From contig NZ_SGWR01000005.1 of NCBI RefSeq assembly GCF_004217315.1, positions 1 through 64,000 on the forward strand: a stretch of DNA of 64,000 nt, in the 5' to 3' direction. Below the pieces are notes generated by a model, which worked only from the letters and a program-made list of their open reading frames with translations, made no database searches and was not told the DNA's origin. The number at the start of each line of letters is the position of its first letter. Position 1 is the stretch's first letter. Positions 29,364-39,952 of this stretch are shown in pieces. Position numbers and translations under genes: made by a program. Source of the stretch: Corticibacter populi (GTDB lineage Bacteria; Pseudomonadota; Gammaproteobacteria; Burkholderiales; Burkholderiaceae_C).

Positions 29364-29852
29364 ATGCCGCCGACCACCGTCTTCGATTTCACCGTCACCG
29401 CCATCGACGGCACGCCGCTGGCGCTGCGGCAGTACCAGGGTCAGGTCCTGCTGATCGTCAACACCGCCAGCGCCTGTGGCTTCACGCCGCAGCTTGGCGG
29501 CCTGGAAGGCCTGTGGCGCCAGTATCGCGAGCGGGGGCTGGTGGTGCTGGGTTTTCCGTGCAACCAGTTCGGTGGCCAGGATCCGGGCGCCAACGGCGAG
29601 ATCGCACAGTTCTGCGAGCGCAACTACGGCGTGGACTTTCCGATGATGGCCAAGGTCGACGTGCAGGGCAGCGATGCCAGCCCGCTGTTCGCGTGGCTGA
29701 CCGCGCAGGCGCCGGGCGTCCTGGGCACGCGGCGCATCAAGTGGAATTTCACCAAGTTCCTGGTGGGGCGCGACGGCCAGGTGCTGCGGCGCTTCGCGCC
29801 GGCGACCCGGCCCGAGCGGCTGGCCGCCGCGATCGAGCGTGCGCTGGGCTGA
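29364..29852 (+). CDS. Glutathione peroxidase-family thiol peroxidase
   Basis: A 162-residue thioredoxin-fold peroxidase reducing hydroperoxides. The peroxidatic cysteine is in NTASACGFTPQ, the Gln in LGFPCNQFGGQ and the Trp/Asn in KWNFTKFLV, completing the catalytic set; it is the cysteine form, which commonly uses thioredoxin rather than glutathione. No signal peptide. Monocistronic by position, ending about 44 bases before the ahcY promoter. Confidence 0.93.
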   Translation: MPPTTVFDFTVTAIDGTPLALRQYQGQVLLIVNTASACGFTPQLGGLEGLWRQYRERGLVVLGFPCNQFGGQDPGANGEIAQFCERNYGVDFPMMAKVDVQGSDASPLFAWLTAQAPGVLGTRRIKWNFTKFLVGRDGQVLRRFAPATRPERLAAAIERALG

Positions 29853-29895
29853 ACGCAGGGCAGGGGCCGCTGACACCTGCCGCACGCCCTTGCCT

Positions 29896-29901
29896 TATAA
29901 T
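29896..29901 (+). promoter_or_regulatory. -10 box of the ahcY promoter
   Basis: A perfect TATAAT sits 12 bases before the riboswitch. A weak -35-like CTGACA lies at 29870-29875, at a spacing of 20 rather than 17. Transcription from here would start just before the SAH aptamer. Confidence 0.6.
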
Positions 29902-29912
29902 CGGCCTCCGTT

Positions 29913-30048
29913 TTCGAGGAGCGTTGCAGCACCGGCGTGGCCAGATGGGCCCACTGCCCCGGTGTGAGGCTCGAGAACCGGCGCAGGCCCCATGCTGCCA
30001 TGGCTGGGCGTTTGTCCCCTTCATCATTCGCAACGACGCTCATCCGCG
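29913..30048 (+). ncRNA. S-adenosylhomocysteine riboswitch
   Basis: The conserved pieces of the SAH aptamer occur in order: CGAGGAGCGTTGCAGC at its start, GTGAGGCTCG in the middle, and CAACGACGCTCATC at the 3' side. GAGCGTT pairs with AACGACGCTC-type bases to close P1, as in the known SAH element. It lies between a TATAAT box and ahcY, the standard target. When SAH accumulates, the aptamer turns on ahcY. The segment between the two conserved halves carries a long variable stem. Confidence 0.85.
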
Positions 30049-30140
30049 GCACGGGCCGGAGGGCGTGGCATTCCATCCTCAGCGCAACCCCTCTCCTGCC
30101 GGCGGCTTGTTCCAACTGCTGAATTGAATTGGAGAGTTCC

Positions 30141-31592
<1,452 letters not shown>

Positions 31593-31757
31593 TCGATCGC
31601 TGCTGGTGCGTGCCGGCTGCCCCGCCTGGCAGGCGGCAGCGGGCGGCGCTATGATCGGGCCGAACCTGTTGCTGCGAGTCCCTGCCGAAGGCAGCGCCGC
31701 AGCGTCTGCACTCCGCAGCGGCGCGGGTGCGCTGCAAATGGCTGGAAGGAGCCGTCG

Positions 31758-32105
31758 ATGATCTTCAATCTGCTACTCACCTGGATCCTCAGTGCGCTGG
31801 CCCTGATGGGCGTGGCCTATGTCATGCCCTCCGTGCATGTCGAGAACTTCAAGGCGGCGTTGCTGGCCGCGGTCGTGCTGGGCCTCATCAATGCGCTGCT
31901 GCGCCCCGTGCTGGTGGTCATGACCTTTCCGCTGACGGTGCTGACGCTGGGACTCTTTTACGTGGTCCTCAACGGTCTGCTGTTCTGGCTGGCCGGCAGC
32001 GTCACGCAGAGCTTCCGGGTCGAGGGCTTCTGGTCCGGTGTCTTCGGTGGTGTGCTCTACGGGCTCATCATCTGGCTGCTGACCAGCGTGTTCGCACGCG
32101 GCTGA
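31758..32105 (+). CDS. Small membrane protein of the YvlD/phage holin 4-like family
   Basis: A 115-residue protein with four hydrophobic segments (about 2-24, 33-54, 58-80, 87-111). The LLAAVVLGLINALLRPVL and PLTVLTLGLFYVVLNGLLF segments identify the Phage_holin_4_2 (YvlD) family. Despite the name, members are ordinary chromosomal membrane proteins, and in betaproteobacteria one regularly stands between ahcY and metF. GGAAGGAG lies upstream of the ATG. Function unknown. Confidence 0.85.
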   Translation: MIFNLLLTWILSALALMGVAYVMPSVHVENFKAALLAAVVLGLINALLRPVLVVMTFPLTVLTLGLFYVVLNGLLFWLAGSVTQSFRVEGFWSGVFGGVLYGLIIWLLTSVFARG

Positions 32106-32133
32106 CACCGGGGCTGAAGGGCTGTCCGGGCAA

Positions 32134-32889
32134 ATGCGAGCCGATCAGTTGCTGGTGCAGGCCGGGCTGGCCCGGACCCGTTCGCAGGCGCAGCGGCTGA
32201 TTGCCGCCGGCGCGCAGTGGCGGCTGGCGGGCGGTGCCTGGCAGCCGGTGCGCAAGAACGGCGATGAACTGCCTCTGGCGGCCGAATTGCAGTTGCTCGA
32301 CGATGCGGAGGCGCGCTACGTCTCGCGCGGCGGCCTCAAGCTCGAAGGCGCGCTCGATGCCTGTGGTCTTGTGGTGCGCGGCTGGCGTTGTCTGGACGTC
32401 GGCCAGTCCACCGGTGGCTTCACCGATTGCCTGCTGCAACGCGGCGCTGCCGCGGTGGTGGGGGTGGACGTGGGCCATGGCCAGCTGCACCCGCGCCTGG
32501 CTGGCGATGTGCGCGTAACAAGTCTGGAGAAGTGCAACGCACGGGAACTGCAGCGCGCGCAGGTCGATCCAGCGGGTGCTGGCTTTGCGCTGATTACCGG
32601 GGATCTCTCCTTCATCTCGCTGGCGCTGGTGTTGCCGGCGCTGGCGGCGTGCATGGATGGTGACACCCAGTTGCTGATGCTGGTCAAGCCCCAGTTCGAG
32701 CTGCAGCCGCAGCAACTGGGCAAGGGCGGAGTGGTGCGCGACGAGCGGCTCTACGCCGAGGTCGAGGCGCGCATCCGCGCCGCCTGCTTGCCGCTGGATC
32801 TGCAGGTGCGCCAATGGCTCCCCAGCCCCATCACCGGAGGCGATGGCAATCGGGAGTTTTTCATGTGGGCGGTGCGCGCACGCGCGTGA
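32134..32889 (+). CDS. TlyA family RNA methyltransferase / S4-domain protein
   Basis: A 251-residue protein with an N-terminal S4 RNA-binding domain (MRADQLLVQAGLARTRSQAQ) and an FtsJ-like methyltransferase domain with the SAM motif LDVGQSTGGFTDCLLQ. Mycobacterial relatives 2'-O-methylate 16S and 23S rRNA; substrate here is assumed. It lies in the ahcY-metF segment, both genes being linked to SAM metabolism, starting 28 bases after the small membrane protein. Confidence 0.9.
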   Translation: MRADQLLVQAGLARTRSQAQRLIAAGAQWRLAGGAWQPVRKNGDELPLAAELQLLDDAEARYVSRGGLKLEGALDACGLVVRGWRCLDVGQSTGGFTDCLLQRGAAAVVGVDVGHGQLHPRLAGDVRVTSLEKCNARELQRAQVDPAGAGFALITGDLSFISLALVLPALAACMDGDTQLLMLVKPQFELQPQQLGKGGVVRDERLYAEVEARIRAACLPLDLQVRQWLPSPITGGDGNREFFMWAVRARA

Positions 32890-33024
32890 ACTGCTCGCGC
32901 CAATCGGGCTGCGATTCGGTTGCGGCCGGCGGTTGGATGGCGATTCGATGCGGAAGCCCGTTCCGTGGCGGCCCGATGGCCGGCATGGCCGACTGCCGTG
33001 TATTTTTTGACAGAGGACGCTGTG

Positions 33025-33894
33025 GTGAATCACACGCAACACAACAAGCACGGCAGCCCACTGCCGGTCAGTCTGGAATTCTTTCCACCCAAGACCGAGG
33101 CGGGCGCCGCCAAGCTCAAGGGCGTGCGGCAGGCGCTCTATGCCCTGCAGCCGGAATTCTGCTCGGTGACCTATGGCGCGGGCGGCTCCACGCAGGCCGG
33201 CACCTTTGCCACCGTGGCCGAGATCCAGGCCGAGGGCATCCCGGCCGCCTCGCACTTTTCCTGCATCGGTGCCACGCGCGAGAAAGTGCGTGCCGAGCTG
33301 CAGCAGCTGCGAGGCATGGGGGTCAAGCGTCTGGTGGCGTTGCGCGGCGACCTGCCCAGCGGTTATGGCATGGGCGGCGATTTCCATTACGCCAGCGATC
33401 TGGTGGCCTTCATCCGGGCGGAGACCGGCGATGCCTTCCACATCGAGGTGGCAGCCTACCCGGAGATGCATCCGCAGGCCCATTCGCCCGAGCAGGATCT
33501 GCAGGCTTTCGCGACCAAGGTGCGGGCCGGTGCCAACTCCGCCATCACCCAGTATTTTTTCAACGCGGATGCCTACTTCCGCTTTGTCGACGAGGTGCGT
33601 GCCATGGGCATCGAGGCGCCCATCGTCCCGGGCATCATGCCGATCCTCGGTGCCAGCCAGTTGCTGCGCTTTTCCGATGCCTGTGGCGCGGAGGTGCCGC
33701 GCTGGCTGCGCCTGCGCCTGCGCGGCTATGGCGATGACGTGGAATCCATCCGCGCCTTCGGGCTGGATGTGGTGACGGCCTTGTGCGAGCGGCTGATCGC
33801 CCAGGGCGTGCCCAGCCTGCACTTCTACACCATGAACCAGAGCGAGCCGGTGCGGGAAATCGCTCGCCGCCTGGGACTCGGGCCCCATGGCTGA
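33025..33894 (+). CDS. metF: 5,10-methylenetetrahydrofolate reductase
   Basis: A 289-residue FAD enzyme making 5-methyl-THF for methionine synthesis. The N-terminal SLEFFPPKTEAG, the CSVTYGAGGST loop and the LHFYTMNQSE motif near the end are standard. I chose GTG 33025 because GAGGA lies at an ideal seven-base spacing; GTG 33022 is one codon earlier. The C-terminal codons overlap the rlpA start by eight bases, implying coupling. Confidence 0.95.
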   Translation: MNHTQHNKHGSPLPVSLEFFPPKTEAGAAKLKGVRQALYALQPEFCSVTYGAGGSTQAGTFATVAEIQAEGIPAASHFSCIGATREKVRAELQQLRGMGVKRLVALRGDLPSGYGMGGDFHYASDLVAFIRAETGDAFHIEVAAYPEMHPQAHSPEQDLQAFATKVRAGANSAITQYFFNADAYFRFVDEVRAMGIEAPIVPGIMPILGASQLLRFSDACGAEVPRWLRLRLRGYGDDVESIRAFGLDVVTALCERLIAQGVPSLHFYTMNQSEPVREIARRLGLGPHG

Positions 33895-34585
33895 GCGGCT
33901 GCATCGCTGGCGGATCGCGCTCGCGGTGGCTCTGTCACTGCTGCTGGCGTCGTGTACCGGCCTGCAACAGCGCCAGGCTCTGGAGGACGAGCGCTGGGAC
34001 GTGATGGAAATCCTGGGCGTCGCCACTGCCCCGGACGTCTATGAGCTGCTGACACCGCGTGCGCAACTGACGGGTTCGCTTGGCCTGCGCGCCAGCGAGG
34101 CCTCGATCAACGCCCGATTGATACCGGGATTCCGGGAATGGGAGCGCCGCATCGACGAGACCGTCAAGGACCTGTACCAGACCGGCACGGCTTCCTGGTA
34201 TGGCGACCGCTTCCATGGCCGGAGCACGGCCAATGGCGAGCGCTACAACATGAATGCGCTGACGGCGGCGCACCGCAGCCTGCCGTTCGGCACCGAGGTG
34301 TGCGTGCGCGGCCTGCTGACCGGGCGTGAGGTGCTGGTGCGCATCAACGACCGCGGCCCGTATTCCGGCCATCGCATCATCGACTTGAGCCGCGCGGCCG
34401 CCGAGCGCCTGGGCATGGTCAACCAGGGCCTCAAGGACGTCGCACTGTGGATTCCGGACGAGGATGATCCCGCGTGCGGCGATGGCGAGACCGCACTGGC
34501 GGGCCTGCCGGACGCTGGCAGCCAGCGCGCCGGTGGCACGGCGGTCTCCAGGGCGTCGTCGCGCCAGTCGACCTTGCGGCGCTGA
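33887..34585 (+). CDS. rlpA: RlpA family septal lipoprotein
   Basis: A 232-residue lipoprotein: signal peptide with lipobox LLASC (Cys at about residue 24), then a double-psi beta-barrel with TASWYGDRFHGRSTANGERY, SLPFGTEV and INDRGPY...RIIDLS. RlpA proteins are septal lytic transglycosylases or murein binders. No C-terminal SPOR domain is present; the end is a short low-complexity tail, so septal targeting by SPOR is lacking. The start overlaps metF. Confidence 0.9.
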   Translation: MAERLHRWRIALAVALSLLLASCTGLQQRQALEDERWDVMEILGVATAPDVYELLTPRAQLTGSLGLRASEASINARLIPGFREWERRIDETVKDLYQTGTASWYGDRFHGRSTANGERYNMNALTAAHRSLPFGTEVCVRGLLTGREVLVRINDRGPYSGHRIIDLSRAAAERLGMVNQGLKDVALWIPDEDDPACGDGETALAGLPDAGSQRAGGTAVSRASSRQSTLRR

Positions 34586-34850
34586 TGTCCAGCCCCGGGA
34601 TGGGGCAGAAGTCTTGCCCAGCCGATGGTGGAGGCCCTGCCGTCATGTCGCATGGCCGCATGCCGCGATGACGGCAGCCATGAAGAAGCATCATGCGGGC
34701 TGCGTGCGGTCATTGTGCAAAGCATGGTGATTGCCTAAAAAAACAGCAGTACAATCCGCCCTCCTTATTCGGCCTGTCGTCGCACTCGCACGCGGGTCCG
34801 CCTCCCGCGCCTGCTTGGCGCAGGTGATCCTCCTCCAGCACTCCCCCGCC

Positions 34851-35966
34851 ATGCAGATCGGCCCTTTCACGCCTGCCAATCGCCTGTTCGTCGCTCCCAT
34901 GGCCGGGGTGACGGACCGGCCGTTTCGCATGCTGTGCCGCCGGCTTGGCGCCGGCCATGCGGTCAGCGAGATGGTGACCTCCCGGCCCGATCTGTTCCAG
35001 AGCCTCAAGACCTCGCGCCGCGCCAACCATGCCGGAGAGCCCGGGCCGATCGCGGTGCAGATCGCCGGCACCGATGCGGCCATGATGGCCGAGGCGGCGC
35101 GCTACAACATCGAGCGCGGCGCGCAGATCATCGACATCAACATGGGTTGCCCGGCCAAGAAGGTCTGCAACAAGTGGGCCGGCTCGGCGCTGATGCAGAA
35201 CGAGCCGCTGGCGGTGGCCATCGCCGAGGCCGTGGTGGCTGTCTGCGCGCCGCATGGCGTGCCGGTGACGCTGAAAATGCGCACCGGCTGGTCGCAGCAG
35301 CAGCGCAATGCCACGGTGCTGGCGCGGCGCTTCGAGGAGGCTGGCATCCAGATGCTGACCGTGCACGGGCGCACCCGCGAGCAGGGTTACCGGGGCGCGG
35401 CGGAATATGCGACGATCGCCGCCGTCAAGCAGGCGGTGCGCATTCCGGTGGTGGCCAACGGCGACATCGGCAGTGGCGCCAAGGCCCGGCAGGTGTTGGC
35501 AGCCACCGGTGCCGATGCGCTGATGATTGGCCGCGCCGCGCAGGGGCGGCCCTGGATCTTTCGGGAAATCGCCCATTTTCTGGAGACAGGTCAAGATTTG
35601 CCCGCGCCTTCGGTAGTAGAAGTGCGGCAGTGGCTGCTCGATCACCTGCTGGACCATTACCAGCTTTATGGCGAAGCCAGTGGCGTGCGCAGCGCACGCA
35701 AGCACATCGGCTGGTATCTGCATGGCGTGCCCGGCGGCGATGCATTCCGGCGCCACATGAACACGATCGAAGAGGCGCGCCTGCAATGGCAGGCAGTGGC
35801 GGATTTTCTGGGTGAACTGGCCGCCCAGCATGAACAATGGCCAGCAACCATCGAAGACAACGAGAACAGGATCAGAAATGGCGAGCCTGCTGGGGCGGCA
35901 GCCCCGGCCCGGCAGGCCCGCCATGACGCAGATGCTGTGTCCGAGCAAGAAGAATTGAGCATATGA
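34851..35966 (+). CDS. dusB: tRNA-dihydrouridine synthase B
   Basis: A 371-residue FMN enzyme reducing uridine in tRNA. MAGVTDRPFRMLCRRLGAG, the active-site cysteine motif INMGCPAKKVCNK and the FMN-binding DALMIGRAAQGRPWIF identify DusB. ATG 34851 begins MQIGPFTPANR, the usual N terminus; upstream in-frame sequence is not family-like. The last codons overlap fis in an ATGA, the conserved dusB-fis arrangement. Confidence 0.94.
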   Translation: MQIGPFTPANRLFVAPMAGVTDRPFRMLCRRLGAGHAVSEMVTSRPDLFQSLKTSRRANHAGEPGPIAVQIAGTDAAMMAEAARYNIERGAQIIDINMGCPAKKVCNKWAGSALMQNEPLAVAIAEAVVAVCAPHGVPVTLKMRTGWSQQQRNATVLARRFEEAGIQMLTVHGRTREQGYRGAAEYATIAAVKQAVRIPVVANGDIGSGAKARQVLAATGADALMIGRAAQGRPWIFREIAHFLETGQDLPAPSVVEVRQWLLDHLLDHYQLYGEASGVRSARKHIGWYLHGVPGGDAFRRHMNTIEEARLQWQAVADFLGELAAQHEQWPATIEDNENRIRNGEPAGAAAPARQARHDADAVSEQEELSI

Positions 35967-36214
35967 GCCTGAATATCGAAGAATGTGTCCGCCAGAGCCT
36001 GCGGCAGTATTTCAGTGACCTGGGCGAGCAGACCCCGTCCAATCTGTATGAGATGGTGCTGCATCTGGTCGAGAAGCCGCTGCTCGACGAGGTCATGCAG
36101 CAGGCCGGCAGCAACCAGTCGCGTGCGGCCGAGTGGCTTGGCCTGAACCGCAACACACTGCGCAAGAAGCTGCTCGAGCATGGCCTGACCCAGGTGGCCG
36201 AGCGTGTCTCGTAA
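35963..36214 (+). CDS. fis: DNA-binding protein Fis
   Basis: An 83-residue nucleoid protein and transcription regulator, active as a dimer. The C-terminal helix-turn-helix (SNQSRAAEWLGLNRNTLRKKL) is intact; the N-terminal arm is shorter than in E. coli (98 residues), as is normal in betaproteobacteria. Translationally coupled to dusB. Relatives often have purH next; here an EamA transporter and a repeat element stand between. Confidence 0.95.
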   Translation: MSLNIEECVRQSLRQYFSDLGEQTPSNLYEMVLHLVEKPLLDEVMQQAGSNQSRAAEWLGLNRNTLRKKLLEHGLTQVAERVS

Positions 36215-36232
36215 ACTCCCAGCGGGTGTCCG

Positions 36233-37135
36233 GTGAGCGTCGATCAGCCGGCTGCCCGCAGCCCGGCCGGCTTGGCCTTGCTGCTGTCCTTGCCGCCGCT
36301 GTTCTGGGCTGGCAATTTCATCGTCGGGCGTGCCATGAGCGGCACGGTGCCGCCGGTGACGCTCTCGTTCCTGCGCTGGGTGATCGCGCTGCTTTGCCTG
36401 CTGCCGTTCGCATTGCGGCCGTTGCGCCGCGACTGGCGGCTTTACTGGCATTACCGCTGGCGTGTGCTGGGCCTCTCCATCGTCGGCGTGGCCGCTTTCA
36501 ATACGCTGGTCTACACCGGCCTGCAGAGCACCACGGCCACCAACGGCATTCTGCTCAACTCCTTTATCCCGATCCTGATTGCGCTGCTGGGCTGGCTGTT
36601 TTATGGGCAGGCCTTGCGCCGACCGCAGGCGCTGGGCCTGCTGCTGTCATTCTGCGGCGTGCTCACCATCGTCCTGCACGGGGATTGGTCGCGCCTGCTG
36701 GGCCTGTCGTTCGGGCGTGGCGACCTGATCGTCTTTTCGGCCATGGTGTGCTGGGCGGTCTATACCCTGTGGCTGCGCGCCATTCCGGCCGGAATCGACC
36801 GTACCGGCCTGCTGGCCGTGCAGATGGCACTGGCGCTGCTGGCGCTGTTGCCGCTCTGGCTGTGGGAGCGCCATGGCGGGGCATTGCCGGTGTGGACGGC
36901 CAGTTCATTGCTGGCGCTGGCCTACATCGGCATTTTTCCGTCGGTGCTGGCCTATCTGCTCTACAACTGGGGTGTGGCCCAGGCCGGTGCGGCGCGCGCC
37001 GGCCTGTTCATCCACCTGATGCCCCTTTTTGGGGTGTTGCTCTCGGCTGTGCTGCTGGACGAGCAGCCCCAGCCTTACCAGGTCGTGGGCATGGCCGCGA
37101 TCCTGGCGGGCATTGCGCTGTCAGGGCGGCGCTGA
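36233..37135 (+). CDS. EamA family transporter (DMT superfamily)
   Basis: A 300-residue inner-membrane protein with ten hydrophobic segments in two EamA repeats (PPLFWAGNFIVGRAMSG opens the first; LAYLLYNWGVAQAGAARAG is in the second). Likely a metabolite exporter; substrate unknown. The GTG start at 36233 lies 18 bases after fis. The stop codon TGA is shared with the left end of the 269-bp repeat element. Confidence 0.87.
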   Translation: MSVDQPAARSPAGLALLLSLPPLFWAGNFIVGRAMSGTVPPVTLSFLRWVIALLCLLPFALRPLRRDWRLYWHYRWRVLGLSIVGVAAFNTLVYTGLQSTTATNGILLNSFIPILIALLGWLFYGQALRRPQALGLLLSFCGVLTIVLHGDWSRLLGLSFGRGDLIVFSAMVCWAVYTLWLRAIPAGIDRTGLLAVQMALALLALLPLWLWERHGGALPVWTASSLLALAYIGIFPSVLAYLLYNWGVAQAGAARAGLFIHLMPLFGVLLSAVLLDEQPQPYQVVGMAAILAGIALSGRR

Positions 37136-37403
37136 GAACCTGTTGACGATCTTTTCATGGGTCACGTTGTCCCGACAGACGATGCGATGCAAGGCGCAAA
37201 CCGCAGTCGGGCCGGTGGCTCGGCGAGGATTTGTCACACCGCAGAGCGCGCCTGCCGGGGCAACCCGAAGGGCAGGAGGTCAAAAACGCACCGGGCGGCT
37301 TTGCCCGCCTTGCCCAGACGTCCAGTCTGGGCTGCGACGGGTGTCTTGCCCACTGCGTTTTTGACCTCCCGCGTGACCCATGAAAAGATCGTCAACAGGT
37401 TCT
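37135..37403 (+). repeat. 269-bp inverted-repeat element, copy 1 (MITE-like)
   Basis: A 269-base unit bounded by perfect 32-base terminal inverted repeats (37135-37166 and 37372-37403; outermost bases AGAACCTGTTGACGATC). Inside is a second perfect 16-base inverted repeat (37275-37290 with 37354-37369, containing TCAAAAACGCA) around a GC-rich core with its own small hairpin. Copy 2 has the same length and about 92% identity. It starts in the TGA stop of the EamA gene and ends in GGTTC-TGA. No transposase is encoded; the short frames within are not convincing genes. Confidence 0.85.
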
Positions 37404-37520
37404 GAGGCGAAACTGAAACTGAAGTCAAGAACGGAACGGCACTGGGGTGGAGGCGCAATGCCTCATTGCAGGGGAATCGATGCGTCTTATGCGTCTTATT
37501 TGTGCCTTCTGAGTGGGAGC

Positions 37521-37826
37521 TCAACCTCTTGCACCGAAACGGTGATCCCTGAGCAGGGGTGAGGGCTTCCGGGGTGTGTCCGTGGCGGCGGGAGCTTCCC
37601 CGGCCGTACTGACTGGTGCCGGCCGGTTGAGGCGGCTGCGCAGGCGCACCAGCAATATCAGCAGGTCTTCGTCCTCTGCTTCGTTTTCGACGGCACGCAG
37701 CATGGCACTGGCGTAGGTTTTGTCGTTGGCCATTTGCTCCAGATCAACGGCAAGACCGAGGTGCTTGCGCACATGCAGCTTGAAGCGGGCCATCAATTGG
37801 GCCAGTTCAAATTCCGATTCACTCAT
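37521..37826 (-). CDS. Small conserved hypothetical protein
   Basis: A 101-residue soluble protein I do not recognise by function. The N-terminal 70 residues (ESEFELAQLMARFKLHVRK, then YASAMLRAVENEAEDEDLLILLVRLR) look like a folded helical domain; the last 30, rich in Pro and Ala, look disordered. It lies alone on the minus strand between the repeat element and purH, with an inverted repeat TTTAAC-GTTAAA upstream. Codon use is like its neighbours. It resembles unnamed betaproteobacterial proteins, but I cannot verify that. Confidence 0.6.
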   Translation of the reverse strand: MSESEFELAQLMARFKLHVRKHLGLAVDLEQMANDKTYASAMLRAVENEAEDEDLLILLVRLRSRLNRPAPVSTAGEAPAATDTPRKPSPLLRDHRFGARG

Positions 37827-37892
37827 TTTGCAATGTGCCTCCAGTCTGCATCCGGAATGGATGGGAGGGGGGAAGCCAGAATCGTGCCAATG

Positions 37893-37909
37893 TTTAACGA
37901 AGTGTTAAA
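37893..37909. promoter_or_regulatory. Short palindrome upstream of the small hypothetical gene
   Basis: TTTAAC (37893-37898) and GTTAAA (37904-37909) flank five bases, 67 bases upstream of the minus-strand start and within an AT-rich patch. Possible operator or promoter element; nothing more can be said. Confidence 0.3.
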
Positions 37910-38069
37910 TATGGTTCATTGGGTACGTGATGCCTGCCACTGACGCGAACGCTGGCCGAGCCTGTCTGCCCGCCCGTCGCCATGCCAAGCCGGCTGCCGC
38001 AGGCTTGGCGGCTCGTCATGGGGCATGGCGCCTACAATAATGGTTTTGTCCGCTCTCAGGCCTTTGACC

Positions 38070-39674
38070 ATGTCTTTTACCGCCCTTTTATCCGTTTCCG
38101 ACAAAACCGGCATTGTGGAATTTGCCCAGTCGCTGCAGCAACTCGGCGCACGCCTGCTCTCGACGGGGGGCACGGCCAAACTGCTGGCCGAGGCGGGTCT
38201 GGCCGTGACCGAGGTGGCGGAGGTGACCGAGTTCCCGGAAATGCTCGATGGCCGGGTCAAGACGCTGCATCCAAAGATCCATGGCGGCCTGCTGGCACGC
38301 CGTGACGTTCCCAGCCATGTCGAGGCGCTCAAGGCCCATGGCATCGACACCATCGATCTGCTGGTGGTCAACCTCTACCCGTTCGAGGCCACGGTGGCCA
38401 AGCCCGGTGTGACGCTGGCCGATGCGATCGAGAACATCGACATTGGCGGCCCGGCCATGGTGCGCAGCGCCGCCAAGAACTGGAAGGACGTGGGCGTGGT
38501 CACCGATGCATCGCAGTACGCCGAGGTGCTGGCCGAACTCAACGCGGGCCCGCTGAGCGATGCACTGCGCTTCAAGCTGGCGGTGGCGGCATTCAACCGC
38601 ATTGCCCAGTATGACGCGGCCATCAGCAACTTTCTCTCGGCCGTGCAACTCGACGACAGCCGGGCCTCCGACGAGGCCTATGCCCCGACGCGCAGCGAGT
38701 TTCCCGGCCAGCTCAACAGCAGCTTCGTCAAACTGCAGGACCTGCGCTATGGCGAGAACCCGCACCAGCACGCCGCCTTCTACCGCGACCTGTATCCGGC
38801 GCCGGGTTCGCTGGTCACCGCCCAGCAGCTGCAGGGCAAGGAGCTGAGCTACAACAACATCGCCGATTCGGACGCGGCCTGGGAATGCGTCAAGAGCTTC
38901 GACGTGCCCGCCTGCGTGATCATCAAGCATGCCAATCCGTGTGGCGTGGCCGTGGGCGCCGATCCCTTCGAGGCTTACTCCAAGGCCTTCCAGACCGATC
39001 CGACCAGTGCTTTCGGCGGCATCATCGCCTTCAACCGCACGCTCGATGGCAAGGCGGCCGAGGCGGTGGTCAAGCAGTTCGTCGAGGTGCTGATCGCGCC
39101 CGATTTCACACCCGAGGCACAAGAGGTCTTCAAGGCCAAGGCCAATGTGCGCCTGCTGCGGATCGCGCTGCCCGAAGGCGGCGCCACGCCCTGGCTGCAG
39201 GGCCGCAACGCGCAGGAAGCCAAGCGCATTGGCTCCGGCATTCTGGTGCAGAGTTCGGACAACCACGTGCTCGCTGCCAGCGACCTCAAGGTGGTGACCA
39301 CCAAGCAGCCGACACCCGAGCAACTGCAGGACCTGCTGTTCGCCTGGAAGGTGGCCAAGTTCGTCAAGAGCAATGCCATTGTGTTCTGCAAGGGTGGCAT
39401 GACCATGGGTGTGGGGGCAGGGCAGATGAGCCGCCTCGATTCGGCCCGCATTGCCAGCATCAAGGCCGAACACGCCAAGCTCTCGCTGCAGGGCACGGCG
39501 GTGGCCAGCGACGCCTTCTTCCCGTTCCGCGACGGGCTGGACGTGGTGGTCGATGCCGGTGCCACCAGCGTGATCCAGCCGGGCGGCTCGATGCGCGACC
39601 AGGAAGTCATCGACGCGGCCAACGAGCGCGGCGTGGTGATGGTGTTCTCGGGCGTGCGGCACTTCCTGCATTGA
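38070..39674 (+). CDS. purH: Bifunctional AICAR transformylase / IMP cyclohydrolase
   Basis: A 534-residue enzyme for the last two steps of IMP synthesis. The N-terminal cyclohydrolase domain shows [25 protein letters not shown] and [15 protein letters not shown]; the C-terminal AICARFT domain includes [13 protein letters not shown] and [15 protein letters not shown]. Length is standard. ATG 38070 ([12 protein letters not shown]) is the family start; TACAAT at 38033 may be its -10 box. In relatives purH follows fis directly. Confidence 0.96.
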   Translation: MSFTALLSVSDKTGIVEFAQSLQQLGARLLSTGGTAKLLAEAGLAVTEVAEVTEFPEMLDGRVKTLHPKIHGGLLARRDVPSHVEALKAHGIDTIDLLVVNLYPFEATVAKPGVTLADAIENIDIGGPAMVRSAAKNWKDVGVVTDASQYAEVLAELNAGPLSDALRFKLAVAAFNRIAQYDAAISNFLSAVQLDDSRASDEAYAPTRSEFPGQLNSSFVKLQDLRYGENPHQHAAFYRDLYPAPGSLVTAQQLQGKELSYNNIADSDAAWECVKSFDVPACVIIKHANPCGVAVGADPFEAYSKAFQTDPTSAFGGIIAFNRTLDGKAAEAVVKQFVEVLIAPDFTPEAQEVFKAKANVRLLRIALPEGGATPWLQGRNAQEAKRIGSGILVQSSDNHVLAASDLKVVTTKQPTPEQLQDLLFAWKVAKFVKSNAIVFCKGGMTMGVGAGQMSRLDSARIASIKAEHAKLSLQGTAVASDAFFPFRDGLDVVVDAGATSVIQPGGSMRDQEVIDAANERGVVMVFSGVRHFLH

Positions 39675-39740
39675 GGCGCGGCAGGCGCCAGCCAGGCGTC
39701 AACCCTGCGCGCGCAGCAATCGCTGCACCAACGGCGTCGG

Positions 39741-39845
39741 CTCGACGTCCTGTGGGCGGCCATTGCGACGGTGGCGCAGGCCAATGGCGTGCCTTTTCTG
39801 GCCTTTCGCGCCGTCAGCTATCTGGCCGGTGGCCGCTCCAACGCC
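39741..39845 (+). pseudogene. Remnant resembling a nucleosidase/nucleoside phosphorylase C terminus
   Basis: Directly after the purH stop the frame reads LDVLWAAIATVAQANGVPFLAFRAVSYLAGG, close to the pattern MEGAAIAQVAxxNGVPFLAFRxxSDLAGG that ends 5'-methylthioadenosine/SAH nucleosidases and related phosphorylases. The catalytic Glu and Asp positions (MEG, SDL) read LWA and SYL, and no start or N-terminal part exists. It is best seen as a dead gene end. Confidence 0.45.
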
Positions 39846-39952
39846 ACCGATACCGACATGACCGCGGACACTGCCCCTGCAGCCCTGTCACCACGCGAAC
39901 AGGCAAGCCAGGCTGCGCATGGCGATAATCGCGGGCTGACCCCGGCTTCCGC

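Noticed and set aside
31758-32105. Phage holin-like gene as a sign of a prophage
   Set aside because: The family is an ordinary chromosomal membrane protein found near ahcY-metF; no other phage genes are present.
38088-39671. Long minus-strand open frame of 527 codons
   Set aside because: It is the exact antisense of purH; high GC and codon bias create long shadow frames, and the translation has no recognisable domain.
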